Shown here: piece by piece, positions 11,853-23,000 of the stretch
Position numbering within the stretch: the first letter of the stretch is position 1
Layout: the number at the start of each line of letters is the position of its first letter
NCBI RefSeq assembly: GCF_048771995.1
Contig: NC_133027.1
Span: 11,714,001-11,778,000, forward strand
Origin: Taeniopygia guttata
Taxonomy: Eukaryota; Chordata; Aves; Passeriformes; Estrildidae
DNA: 64,000 nt
Reading direction: 5' to 3'
Notes under the pieces: model-generated
Told to the model about the DNA's origin: nothing
Databases searched by the model: none
What the model saw: the letters and a program-made list of their open reading frames with translations, nothing else
Position numbers and translations under genes: made by a program

Positions 11853-13340
11853 GTTCTTTAACTGAAGTTCTGCCACTTGTCATCATTTTAAAAGTAAAAA
11901 GTCGTCTTATTAAATCACTAACAAAATTACTAACTTTTAACAAGGGGAGAAGGGTGTATTGCTTGCGCTGTTATTTGTGTCTAAAATTTTTGTGCACTAG
12001 ATATTAATAAAAGTTTGTTTTTAAAGTATAAATACAAAAATTCTCCCCCAGCCAAGCTGATGGCCCTGATCAAGCCATGAACCTGGCTGGTAAAGAAAAA
12101 TACATTAGGAAACCTAGATGCTCCATTGAGATAAATGAAAAAAGCCTCATGAAACGCGGAGAAAAATCAAAACCCCATAATTCCAATAAAGATTTGTAGG
12201 GAACGGTATGTTTATTCACAGCGCTGTGGACGCATGTCGGGACACATTGCCCTTCAATGGACATGCGCACCCCTGAGAACTCCCAATCCTTTTTTATTAC
12301 CCTAATTTCCATATGCATAGAATTTCACAATAGGTTCATGCATATTCATTATGCTGATTTTGCGTTACACTTAGCTCTAGTTACACTTGTACTCAGTTTT
12401 TGTCAGAAAGTACAGAAAGAACACCTGGGTCATTCTGCCCTGTCTGTTACAAGGACTGAGGAGTCTTTCTTATCTCTTCCTTAGCTGGGACAACTTTGCT
12501 AGTGCTGTAGTTATTAGACTAAACAACATATTTCACGTATGCTAGCAAGCTCAAAGTGGTACATTTCACCTAAATCCAAATGGATTTTTACTTTGTTAAA
12601 TTTTCACTCTCACTCATCCGGAAGAATTTTTTTTTTCAAGTCCTCATAGTGAAAAAGAGATCCACTCAGTGCTCAAAAACTATGTTTGTCCTTATTTTTC
12701 TTATTATACAAAGAAGAAGGGGGTAAAAGGGGTTGGGTTGAGGGTACACCCCCCTCTTTGAGTCTTAAGTAAATAATATAACGGTATAATAACCCTATGA
12801 TATTCAGCTGCCTAAAATACCCTTCAGTGGACAGTGGAAAGCATAGACAAACATCCTGAAGTCTACCTACTTCATGGACAGTTTATATAAGAACTTGATT
12901 TATTTACAAACTATTTCTCATGCTTACAAACTTTTTCTTGCTTACAAATTGTTTTTTCTGTTTACAGATTGTTTTCTGGGTGTTGGGTTTTTCTTCAAGG
13001 CATAAATGGGTTACAGGCTGTTTTTAATAGTTAGACTTTTCTATAAGGGTTAAATCAGTTAAAGTTTGAATGGTTTTTGTTTTTTAAAGATAAGTTCTAA
13101 CATATAAGCATTGTGCCTGTGGCCTGAGTTCCCTCATAAAAGATCCTGAACATGAATACTGCAGTTTCCATGGACATTTGGCCCATGCTGTCTTCTGTTT
13201 TCCTGTTTGCAAAGGGCCCTTATAGATGGAAGACAGAGAACAAATTACAAATTTTATTAAACCAGGAAGGGTGAGATGTTACCAAATATCATAGATGAGC
13301 TTGCTACCAAGCCCCAGGATTGACTGACCGGGGCTTCTCC
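11853..13340. other. Unassigned AT-rich region, possible antisense LTR
   Basis: A segment starting TGTAGGGAACGG at about 12195, with AATAAA on the minus strand just inside, could be the 3' end of an antisense LTR. Its other end could not be placed. Nothing else was recognised. Confidence 0.3.
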
Positions 13341-13417
13341 CACTCAGATCTCTTATGAAGCTGCAGGCAATTCACTGCCCCGAGGAGAGAAAGGCCAAGG
13401 GCAGCCGAGGGCCGGTG

Positions 13418-14500
13418 GCCTGGCTCAGCATTCCCACTCTTGTGCCGGCTGCCCTGCGACTCCTGGCAAAGGTCAGCAGTGTGTGCAGCACTCTGGGCAC
13501 CGGGGCAGGGAGCCGGGCTGCTCGGCAGGCTGGAGCACAGGGCAGCGTCCTTCAGGCACGGCGCTTGTGCCAGGGGACCATGGGCCAGCGGGAGGCAGGG
13601 ACAGCTTGTCAGCTCACGGCTGCAGGAGCCAGTGCCTCACACAGCTCTGGGAGGCAGCGCCTGCACTTCTGCACTGAGCCACAGCAAAGCTGTGACCTGC
13701 AGAGTGCTTTGCAGAAATATTCAGGGCCAGCAGGCCGGCCTGCTTCGTGCTCTCTGGCACACAGCAAGAGCTGTGCCATGCCACAGCTTGGAGCTGCTGG
13801 GAGAGAGGGAATCGGGGATGCGCCTGAGGGTTTTGCTTGAGTTGTGAACTGATTTGGAAGAGAGCAGAAATATTTCAGTAGGCAATCTGTGTTTTCTTCC
13901 TTAATTTCTCAAAGAAAGTCACAATGTGTTGCACACAGGTAGGGGGTATTGTCAAAGAAAGGCCTTATAAAATCAGGCCTTACTCTCCTAAAAATGAGCA
14001 GCTGGCCTGTTATGTCTTCTACGTACAGCTAGCTAAATTCCCATGTGGAAAATCATGACTGCAGTTAGCACAACAAGCTCTTGTGGTAAGAAAACTGCAT
14101 CTGTAATAATCAGGAAATCTGTCCAATGGGAGTCCACAAAGGAAAATTGTAAACACCTGAGTAAAAGAGAGAGTCTTAGCAAGTCCACACAAAAACACCT
14201 TCTAAGCAGTGAATTGTGTGGACAAGAAAAGAACCAGGCAATTGGAATTAAACATGAGGTCTGTGGAAACGGTATAAAAATTAGTTTTGTGAATAAAAAA
14301 TTGGCTTTCTATGCATGAAAAAACTGAGTCCCAGCTGCTGTATTGACACAGCCATGTGGCTTCACTCAGCAAGAGCACTTGAAGGGTGTGTTGATGAAAT
14401 GCTTGTGTTGATTCCCAGAACAGCAAGGAGAAATGTTAAGTGTATTCAATAGGGCTTAAGCTTGTGAATCCCTTTAGCTTTAACAGGCAGTGCTGAACCC
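13418..14500 (+). repeat. Gene-flanking duplication, left copy
   Basis: Positions 13418-13805 match 61814-62200 almost base for base. 13808-13925 then matches 62478-62593, and the match weakens but continues at 14351-14490 against 62594-62715. The copies are in the same orientation, 48.4 kb apart, on either side of the kinase gene. The left copy is interrupted by an LTR-like insertion and the right copy by a different one. Confidence 0.85.
13927..14350 (+). mobile_element. Solo LTR inside the left duplication
   Basis: The stretch is absent from the paralogous site at 62593. It starts TGTTGCACAC and ends GACACA, with TATAAAA near 14274 and AATAAA near 14292. The flanks acaatg and gccatg are an imperfect target duplication, so the boundaries are approximate. 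Confidence 0.55.
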
Positions 14501-15474
14501 TGTATTGCCCCACTGCAGTGCCTAATGTGTGCAAGTGCTATTTTAGCCTTGAGAATAAAGAGAGTGGTCCTGCTAAGAACGTAGCTGGAATGCATTCAAA
14601 GGGAAGATATGTTTTTAAGAGGCTCTTGACCAGCAAAGGAGAATTTGAGGAATGGAATAGTTCCCAAATGACTGTGTCAGGAACCGGAGTCATGTCCGAG
14701 GCCCTGCCATATTTGATCCGTGTTTGAGCAGGTTGACAAGACAATGAAGAAAAGTGTATTGTTTAATGGGTGGGAACAGGACCCTTGAAAGAGAAACAAT
14801 GTATGGGTCAATCGGTGGGCAGTTAAGGTTTGAAAGGGGAGCAATGCATAATGGAGCCGTTGTTGGCATGGCCTTGGTATCTGGAGCCATCCTGGCCTCA
14901 TCTCACATGCCAGCCATGTGTGAGCTGATGCTGTAACTGGGAAAATTCCACTCCTGAGCAGGAGGTATAAGGCCTGGTTCTGGGCTGGAGGGGTGAGAAG
15001 GATGAGATGCCCACCGTTTTGATCCAGGGCATGTCCTGGAAGTGCACTGCCTACCTGCCCCTGTCGCCGAACACCACACTCCATCTCCTTCTCCTGCTCA
15101 GCGGATTTTTGGGAATCCAGGGGTTGGTATTATTTGCTACTGCAACTAATGGAATACATTTGCTTGGCAAGCCCAGTTGTGTCTTAGATTCTTTTGTGCA
15201 TGAGTCTCCTCCTGAACCTGTGGCAATGACCACCAGGGACCTACAGGATACTTCTACTCTGATGTCAATAAATTCTGAGAAATTATTTAAATATGTCAAA
15301 TAATTTGGAGTAATGTTTAGCCTGTGAATTTCAGCAAAGTATTGAATATGTCTTAGTTCCATGGATACAAACTAATAAGTGAGATTGCTGGGTGTGCAGG
15401 TATTAGGGGAGTGATTCCCTATGCACCGAGTACTGAAATAAACAAATGCCTCCTTTCCAATCCTGAGCTGGCAG
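14501..15474. other. Unassigned region between duplications
   Basis: No gene, RNA or known repeat was recognised. Short open frames on both strands overlap each other and show no domain. Confidence 0.4.
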
Positions 15475-16037
15475 CAGGGAACAGGCCCTGCTCTGTAACT
15501 TTCATTTTGGCAACTTCTGTGAACAGGTAAGAAAGGTCAAAATGAAACCTCTCCCAGCTATTTGCCTCTCCTTTATCTTTTTAGGTGCCAGAACTCTGTG
15601 TCACACATGGCCTGGCTGTGTGCTGAGCAATGCAGCCCCCACAAAGCCCTTGGTTTCCCCACAAGTTGCCATGCCTTGTTCCCAGGTGTGCCCAGCTCTG
15701 GCAGGAGAAAGAGCCTGCAGCGCCGTGCCCTGCCCAGCCGGGGCTCTCTGGCACAGAGCAGCAGCAGCGCCAGCACCTTTCAATCTTCTCCTTCCTTATC
15801 TTCTCCTGGGACACAGAAGCCTCTGGAAATCAGCACCACCAGTCGTGTTCCCAGCTCGGAGCAGCTCCTGCTGGTGGGCAGGTGCTGCCAGTTTGACTGC
15901 TTCCAAAGGGGAATAAAGGCAGAGATGTACATCCTCAGGAGCCCTGGGCGTATCCAATAAATGTGCAGATATGTGGGAGATTTGTTAGGAATTGTTTCAG
16001 CTGTTATGCCAACAGTGCCTTCTCTCCTGGTTCTGTG
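15475..16037 (+). repeat. Duplicated Ser-rich segment, copy 2
   Basis: This is the partner of 3897-4475. The Ser/Arg-rich frame stays open here too, with a few substitutions, but its end differs and runs to 15957. AATAAA is at about 15956. The similarity is interrupted at 16037 by an LTR and resumes briefly at 16463. Confidence 0.7.
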
Positions 16038-16456
16038 TGCTATAGATGAGTAATGTAACAGTTGGCTCTCACTGTTAAGAGGTAGATATTATGTGGATAT
16101 AAAAATGTATAGTGATGTTATTGTAATATAGGCTCCCATAGTCCTATTTCCCCTCCCCCTTGCAATAGCCTTGGTAGTCAGGGCTTTTGGGGAGGGCCGG
16201 CTTGTGACCAGGAGGTGTGGTGTAACAACACCTGACCTCCAGTCAAGATGTAAGAAAGAAATCTCCACCAGTGGATGGCAAAACTTTGACAAAACTTTGG
16301 CGGGATGAAGGGTATAAAAGGCAGAGCAACCATTTGATAGATGAGCTGCTCTATGTAATGTTCATAGAGACTCCCAGTGCTGCAAGTTTTCCTTATTCAG
16401 TCCTTTGTTAAGATTTAATAAACCTTTAAATTTTTAAAAGTGAGGGTTTTTTCTCA
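16038..16456 (+). mobile_element. Solo LTR upstream of the kinase gene
   Basis: The element starts TGCTATAG and ends TTTCTCA, with TATAAAAG at 16313-16320 and AATAAA at 16417-16422. The paralogous segment near 4457-4465 is an empty site, which confirms an insertion. The flanks tctgtg and gatgtg are a partly decayed target duplication. It is in sense orientation and ends 470 bases before the inferred start codon. Confidence 0.75.
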
Positions 16457-16852
16457 GATGTGCAATGCTTTGGGCCATTTTCTTGGTCTGGTTTCCTTTG
16501 GTTGGGTCCCATCTGAGTGCTCAGTTCGGGTACAGGCTGTAGGTGCTTGGTGCACTCCTGGAGTTACTCTTGGATCCCTTGAACAACAGGGTTTGGCCCA
16601 CGAGGGGAATTTGTGCTGCTTTGTGACAGAGGAGAACTTCCCCAGCTATTTTGCGTTTGCTGTACGGAAGGTTGGTTATTGCTCTGCCTAAATTCACAGG
16701 CCAATATAGAGTGCTTGCATTGTGATGTCAGGGCATGGTTGCCATGTGGTCATGGTGGCATCAGAAGGTTGTCTTGGTGCACGGAAGGCTTCAGTGTCAG
16801 AGCAGCTCTAGGGCTCGCTCAGGGCAGGAGCATCTTCCTGCTTGAGGCGTTT

Positions 16853-16875
16853 GTCAGTGGGAGCTGCCCACTGAC
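16853..16875. repeat. Perfect 9-bp inverted repeat
   Basis: GTCAGTGGG and its reverse complement are separated by AGCTG, about 50 bases upstream of the start codon. The sequence would fold into a hairpin in a 5' UTR if transcribed; its role is unknown. Confidence 0.6.
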
Positions 16876-16926
16876 AAGAGCCTTGATTTTTCTGATGTTG
16901 GAGCAAATCTGCACAGCAGTGCTACA

Positions 16927-17005
16927 ATGATTGAGAAGGTTATTGCTGTAGGTATTGGAGTTTTCGGCGTTTGTTATTCCAGCTATTTCCTCACTAACCT
17001 GACAC
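16927..17005 (+). CDS. Kinase gene exon 1: start and hydrophobic segment
   Basis: It encodes 26 codons plus one base, ending at donor gacac/gtaagt. [18 protein letters not shown] is long enough for a signal peptide or signal anchor, and an NLT glycosylation motif follows. The extra base joins exon 2 to make Arg. This assignment to the kinase rests on phase continuity and collinearity only. Confidence 0.65.
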
Positions 17006-20000
17006 GTAAGTAGAGGTTTTCCCTGGGTGTACCCGAACGTGGCTTTTGTATGTCTTCCTGCTCTTTCTTAGTGCCTGAGTTATTTTGAAACAGAAAGAGC
17101 ACTAGCGTGCCACTGGTTTGGTAAAGCTCCTGTCAAGGAGTTCAGCTACAAGGGGATTTCTGTAGCCACAGGGCAGCATTTGCAAGGGAACCTGCAGGGG
17201 TTCTGTTCCCTCCACAGGAGAGTCTGAGGCAGCAGAGTCTGTCATTTCCTCAGTTTGCTGGGACAAGCAAGACAGCTTTGAAAACGTAAACTGGAGACCT
17301 TCTTGGAAGGCCTTCTAACAACTCTGCAGTATTTCCCAGAATTCAGGGAAAGCTTCTTTCTTTCTACATTTTGTCATGAAAGGATTTGACTGTCTAACTT
17401 GACCCTTGACTGAGTGTTAAAATAGTGATTCCCTTTGCAAGGAAGTACAAACTCCAAAGCAGTGAGTGTCTGCTCCTGGACCCTGGAGCTGCTGCTGTGC
17501 TGTGTCACAATAGAGCTGCCACATCATAGTGGAATTTTGGGGCAGCTTTTCTGGGCAACTGTTTCCAGCAAGTTAATGAGAAATTGTGCATGCAACCAAT
17601 TTAAAAAAAAAAAACAAACGTACTGTAAGGAGAGGATTTTAAAAAGATGTGTTATGTGTTTGGTAGAACAGGAGCATTGAGTGTTAGAGAACAATTTGCA
17701 TTTTCTTGGTCATGTTTGTATCCATTTAATGGCTAAACAGGCCAAAGGGTAGGCACGCCCAAGACAATTATCTGGATCTCTTGCTGGTTGTGTGAATGAA
17801 ATGTGTCTCCTGGAGGGATGTGGTGAAACGGAAAATACTCTCTGTTTGCGGTGATTGTTCTGTGGGATTCACCAGCCCAGGCAATTTTCTCACAGCGTCT
17901 GGTTCCTTTTCCCTTGCCCACTACAGGTCACCTGATGAATGTAATCAGCGGTGCTGGTCCTAAGGTGAGTGAGAAAGGAACATTTCAGGTTTGTGCTGTT
18001 TAGCAATTGTAGAATAAGCTGTGTGCTTAGCCAGAACCAGTAGGCTGTAGAGGGCCGGGCACGGAGGCTGGAAGAAAATCCATTTTCATGCCTTCAACAA
18101 CAAATACAAAGGCATAGCTGGATATTTCCTAATTTCCAACTCAGAGCCTTGAAGACCTACAAACTCAGTTTTGCAGAGAGAACATTGCTTGATGACACCA
18201 GACAAGGGTGAATACTTAAGAGAGAGCAACTTCCTGCAGAGTTGAATAAGCCCATTTTAATTGAAGTCACAGCAACTTAGATTTCTATCCCTATAAAACT
18301 TCATGATACTTCCTTAGAAGATGTGGTTGTAGAATTAGAAGGACAATTTAATGCTGTATTTGCAGTAGAACAGGCAACTTTGTGGCCGGGACGCTGTGTG
18401 GGCCAAAAGGACCCAGGGGTGCCGGCCAAGAGCAGCTGAAGGTGGGCCAGTGCCTGGCCAGGTGGCCAAGAAGGCCAAGGGCACCCTGGCCCGTGTCATC
18501 AGCAGTGGGGCAGCAGGAGCAGGGCAGTGACCGTCCCCCTGGGCTGGGCAGCGCTGCGGCCATAGCTGGGAGTGCTGTGTCCACTTTCTGCCCGATCGGT
18601 CTGCGTCTCACAGAACAGGATGGGACCCGGACTGGCTGCAGAGTTAGGATTTATTATGTCTGTATCATACAAGCAAAAAGCAAGAGACACAGAGAAACGA
18701 ACATCCATGCAAATCTAGATCAAAGACAAGATGGCAGTTTATGCAAAGCCTTTTTCTACATATTCTTTGAACCAATAGCATAAAAGAAAAGTGCAGAGTC
18801 ATTATACTCTAACCAGTAAGAAAAGGACCTATGTGGGTTTAACATTAACAGAAGGACTTCTATGAACCTCAAACAATATACAATAATTCATTATATAAGA
18901 TTGAAACTTCTTCTATTTTTGCAAAGCATATATCTAGGACTTTTGACATCTCAAACTATCACTAAGTTCTTGTTCTTTCTTGTTCCTTATGATAAATATA
19001 AATGTATTCACTTGGTTCTTCTTTTCCTAGCTTCCCAGGAGAAGGTTTTGAAATTTCCCAGCCTTTTTCAGCTTTGTGTCTACTTTCTGGGGCCTTTTTG
19101 CACTTTCTAAAGTTATTTACCTTTTATATATTCCTACAATTCCCCCACTCTTTTTAAATAAACTATTTCTGACTCGTCACTTATTTATTACTTTGTGTTA
19201 TATAGCTTCACTACTGCATATATTTATTCATTTAGGAAAAAATTTATAAACTTTTTATATGAAGGTACTTTGTTTTAAGCTCTATAATTTTAAGTTAAAG
19301 CATTATTAATGTTGGGTAAAGTAAGGTTTAGTATCTGTATTAGGTTCTGATAAATTTTGGCATTTTTAAGGTCTCAATTTCAAGGTTTAATTTGTGAGTG
19401 ACTTTAATTAGTTTTGGTGAGGTTTTGTGCATTGTTTGTAATTTTTCTTTTGTATTTTTCTTTTGGACAATAAAAACCTTTTTGATGAGTTTGTAATTTG
19501 TTGTGAATAATGAAGCGAATAAGGAATTAATATTAATATTATAAAAACAAGATTTTACTTAACTTGTAAAGTTGTTTTGATTAAGGATTTAAGCTTTACT
19601 TACTGAATCAATTGTTTAACTATGTTTCTTTATTTTTAATTGTAGATGTTAAGTTTTTGTATGTTTTTGTGAATGGATATAGAATGATTAGACAAATTTA
19701 TATAACACATTCTTTTGAATTCTTTACAACTCTGTTTATGTGTTAGAAAAGGAAATTAATGGTTGTTTGATTTTGGAGTTTGTTGGACACTGCTGACGTC
19801 AGTTCGCATGTTACTGAGTGCACTGGATGTGGTATTAGTTTGTTTATTTAGTTAATATTTAATCTTATCTATTTGTCTTAATGTTGTTTCTGAAGCAATT
19901 GTAGGTAAAAAGAAGCTTGTTGAAATATTTTGTGCTTTTTTTTAACAGACTGAAATTACTATTGTAATCTTTTGGGTATATATTAATAGATCTTTTTTCT

Positions 20001-23000
20001 TGTCTTTTTTGAAACTGTTTTAGTACTGGGTGTTATTACAGTGAGTGTGCTAATGTTACATGGTTTGTCTTTAGGGTATGATGGAATGTTTTGCTATGTT
20101 TTATTTCTACAAATGAACTAATAACATTTTGGTAATTTCTGTGGATATTGGTTAACTTTAGATTTTTATCTACAGTGTATGAGTAATTGCACTAAAAACG
20201 TAAATTTTTATATTCATAGTAAGAGTGAATAACATTGTATTTTGGAGAATTATATTTTTGCTAATTGTTTCTTGAAAATGTGACACAGAAATTTATTGTT
20301 CAGGAGCTAAGGATCTTTAATTCTTGGGGTTCTGAACTTCTTTTGAGGAGTTGTTTGGTCTAGAGACTTTAATCCCTTGTGGGATTGTTTCTATTAGTAA
20401 TTTCACTTGGTTTGTTATTAAGTCACTTTTTTGTTAAAGGATCGTGTTATATAGGTATTGGCTAATTTTTTAGTGGTACACTAACTAACCAGGTTGAAAA
20501 AGGCTTTTTTGGATTTGAGTGAGACATACATTTGGTATCTGATCTTGTAGCTTTGGTTAATGTGACTTAGACATTTGGTTTTGGTTGTTGTATAGGAAAA
20601 TTTGCGTTATAAAAAGTAAGCAAAGTTAGAAAACATAAAGTGAACTGATTTTCTTTCATATCTTTTTTGTTGAGTTACTCTTTGTTAAAAGAATTTTCTT
20701 TATATTTTAACTTTTAAACTGCATTTTTTGGAGAGTTTAGAATGTTAATTTTTTAGAATCTAATGATAATAATATATCCTTCTTTTTTATGTTTTTGTTA
20801 AAAGAGCTCAACGGAACAAGCTCTTTACACATTTATCATTATCATTAAATTGAAGTTTGCAGATTCTACAGGTGACATAGGAACACTAGGCATGACTTGT
20901 AGTCCCTGTTTAGCTTAGGTTTGTGTGTTTGCTCTTTGACTTTTGGGTTTGTTAGTGTGTTTTGGTGTGTTGTATGGTTTGACATTCTTTATTGGAATTC
21001 ACTTTGCTTTTCTAGTACTTGTAGAAATACAAGTATATTCTTTGCTTTAAGTTATTAATTGGAAAGGAAAATTGTTTCAAGGCTTTTTATTAAAACAGGA
21101 GGATTTTTTTTTTTAGTTTTGTTTGTGTGTTATTTGTAAAATGCTTAAAAGTTGGTGGATCTGGTTCTGCAAAAGAACTGTTTAAAAAATTTTTAACACA
21201 TAAAGCTTTACTTAATTTTATCTGTGGCATTACTTCTGCTCCCCTCTTCTGTTGATCTAAATGTGTTTTAATGTGTGATGTGTCTTTTTAACAGTTGTTT
21301 GATTTGTGGGGGAGTGGGGAATACTAAAGGTGTGATGAACATTTTAATTTATTAGGAATGTTGCTACTTTTTGAGATAGATATGTGGGGCTATTGTTTTC
21401 TTTTCATTTCCTGGGGTACACGTAATGAAGTAAATGTTTGTAAAAAATGTTGATAGGTACGATTACTTGTTCTCTTGTGTGGATAGAGGTAAAATCTGTA
21501 CTTGATAGTGAATCTCCTGAAACCTGAATATTTTAAAATCTCTCAAAAGAAGGGTATTTAGATATGTTTGTTATAATTGTAGATTTTATAAACTTTGTGG
21601 ATTAACAGTTGTTGTAGAAACAGGGGTTTGCACAAGCTGACAGTCAGGGTAACTCTAATGATAGCTTTAGCTTGGGATTTAGAGATACGAAACAAGTGTA
21701 CAAGTGCTTGTGTATTTTGATGAAAAAAGGTATGACTCAATTTTGTGTACTCAAAAATGTTTAGTAATGTGTTTGAGATAACTATGGTCCGTTTATTTGT
21801 TCTTGTATTTCTTTTTGCTAAACATCTCGGTAAAGATGAATGAGCTTTAATATGAGAAATAAAATATAGGTTAGTTCTGTGTTGTAAAATTTTATAAAGA
21901 CATGAAAGCTAGCAATATAAATTATTATTACTAATATTTTTTAAAACTATTTTTTAACTTACATTAGTAACATAGGTAGAATCTGTAATTAAATTGAAAG
22001 GCTTTGAAAATAGCTGAAAAGCTTTAACAACAGCAGCTAGTTTAACTACTTGAGGAGAACTTTCTACTATTGGAATATTCGATTTCTAATTTTTTGTTGT
22101 TTGATTTAACTATACAGTTACTGATTTATGTGTTTTTCTTGACTTATTAGTGAAGAGCATTGTATTACTTAAAGGCCCTTCACTTAGCAAGGGCTTTTTT
22201 TGAAACTCAATTTTGTTTGTAATAATTTGTGACTTGGATAATGAATGGAACAAACACCTGAAAAACTTAACAATGCATTTTCCAAATCATCTGAATTTTG
22301 TAATGTCTAATCTAAATAATCTGTATTTAAAGGTAAATATAGAACTGTAAAGTCTTTGCCTGTTAAGGTTAATAGTCTTGCTTTGACCTTAATTACAATT
22401 TGTGCTATTATCTCTAGGGTTGTAGAAACTGTTTTTGGAGACTTGTAGGGAAGAAAAACTTATTCTGCTATTAATAATGGACCTTTCTCAGATGGATCGC
22501 ATTGGAAAATGAGGCTATAAAGTTGTAGCTTCTGTCTCAAAGCAGTCAGGAAGAAAGGTTTCTTTGGAGCATAATGATGGGCTTGTCTTCTTTGGAAAGT
22601 TTTTGTGACTTGTTATGGTGAGTTGAGCTTCAGGTGTTAAAATCTTGGGAGATTTAATGTCAAAGTTTTCTCTCAGTAGATCAAAAAGCGGAGCAAGTTC
22701 ATCATTGGTAATTTTCAAAATAGGTTTCATCTTGTTAATTTCTGTTAAAAGTTGCTGTAAATCTTGCAAAGTGTTGATGTTGACTTGAAGTTGTATCTTT
22801 TGGGGTGAAATTGTTTGTTTTGTTATATTCTATCTTAGATATTTTTAGGGTGGGTTTCTTGTATCTTAGATGTAGAAATTCTAGTTCAGTCTTTTGGATC
22901 TCAGTAACAGCGCTGTCACAAGTTTGTTTTATATTTGTCTGTGTTGGTGCTGCAATGAGTAGATCATCTATGTAGTGTAGAATCATGGATTGTGGATGCT

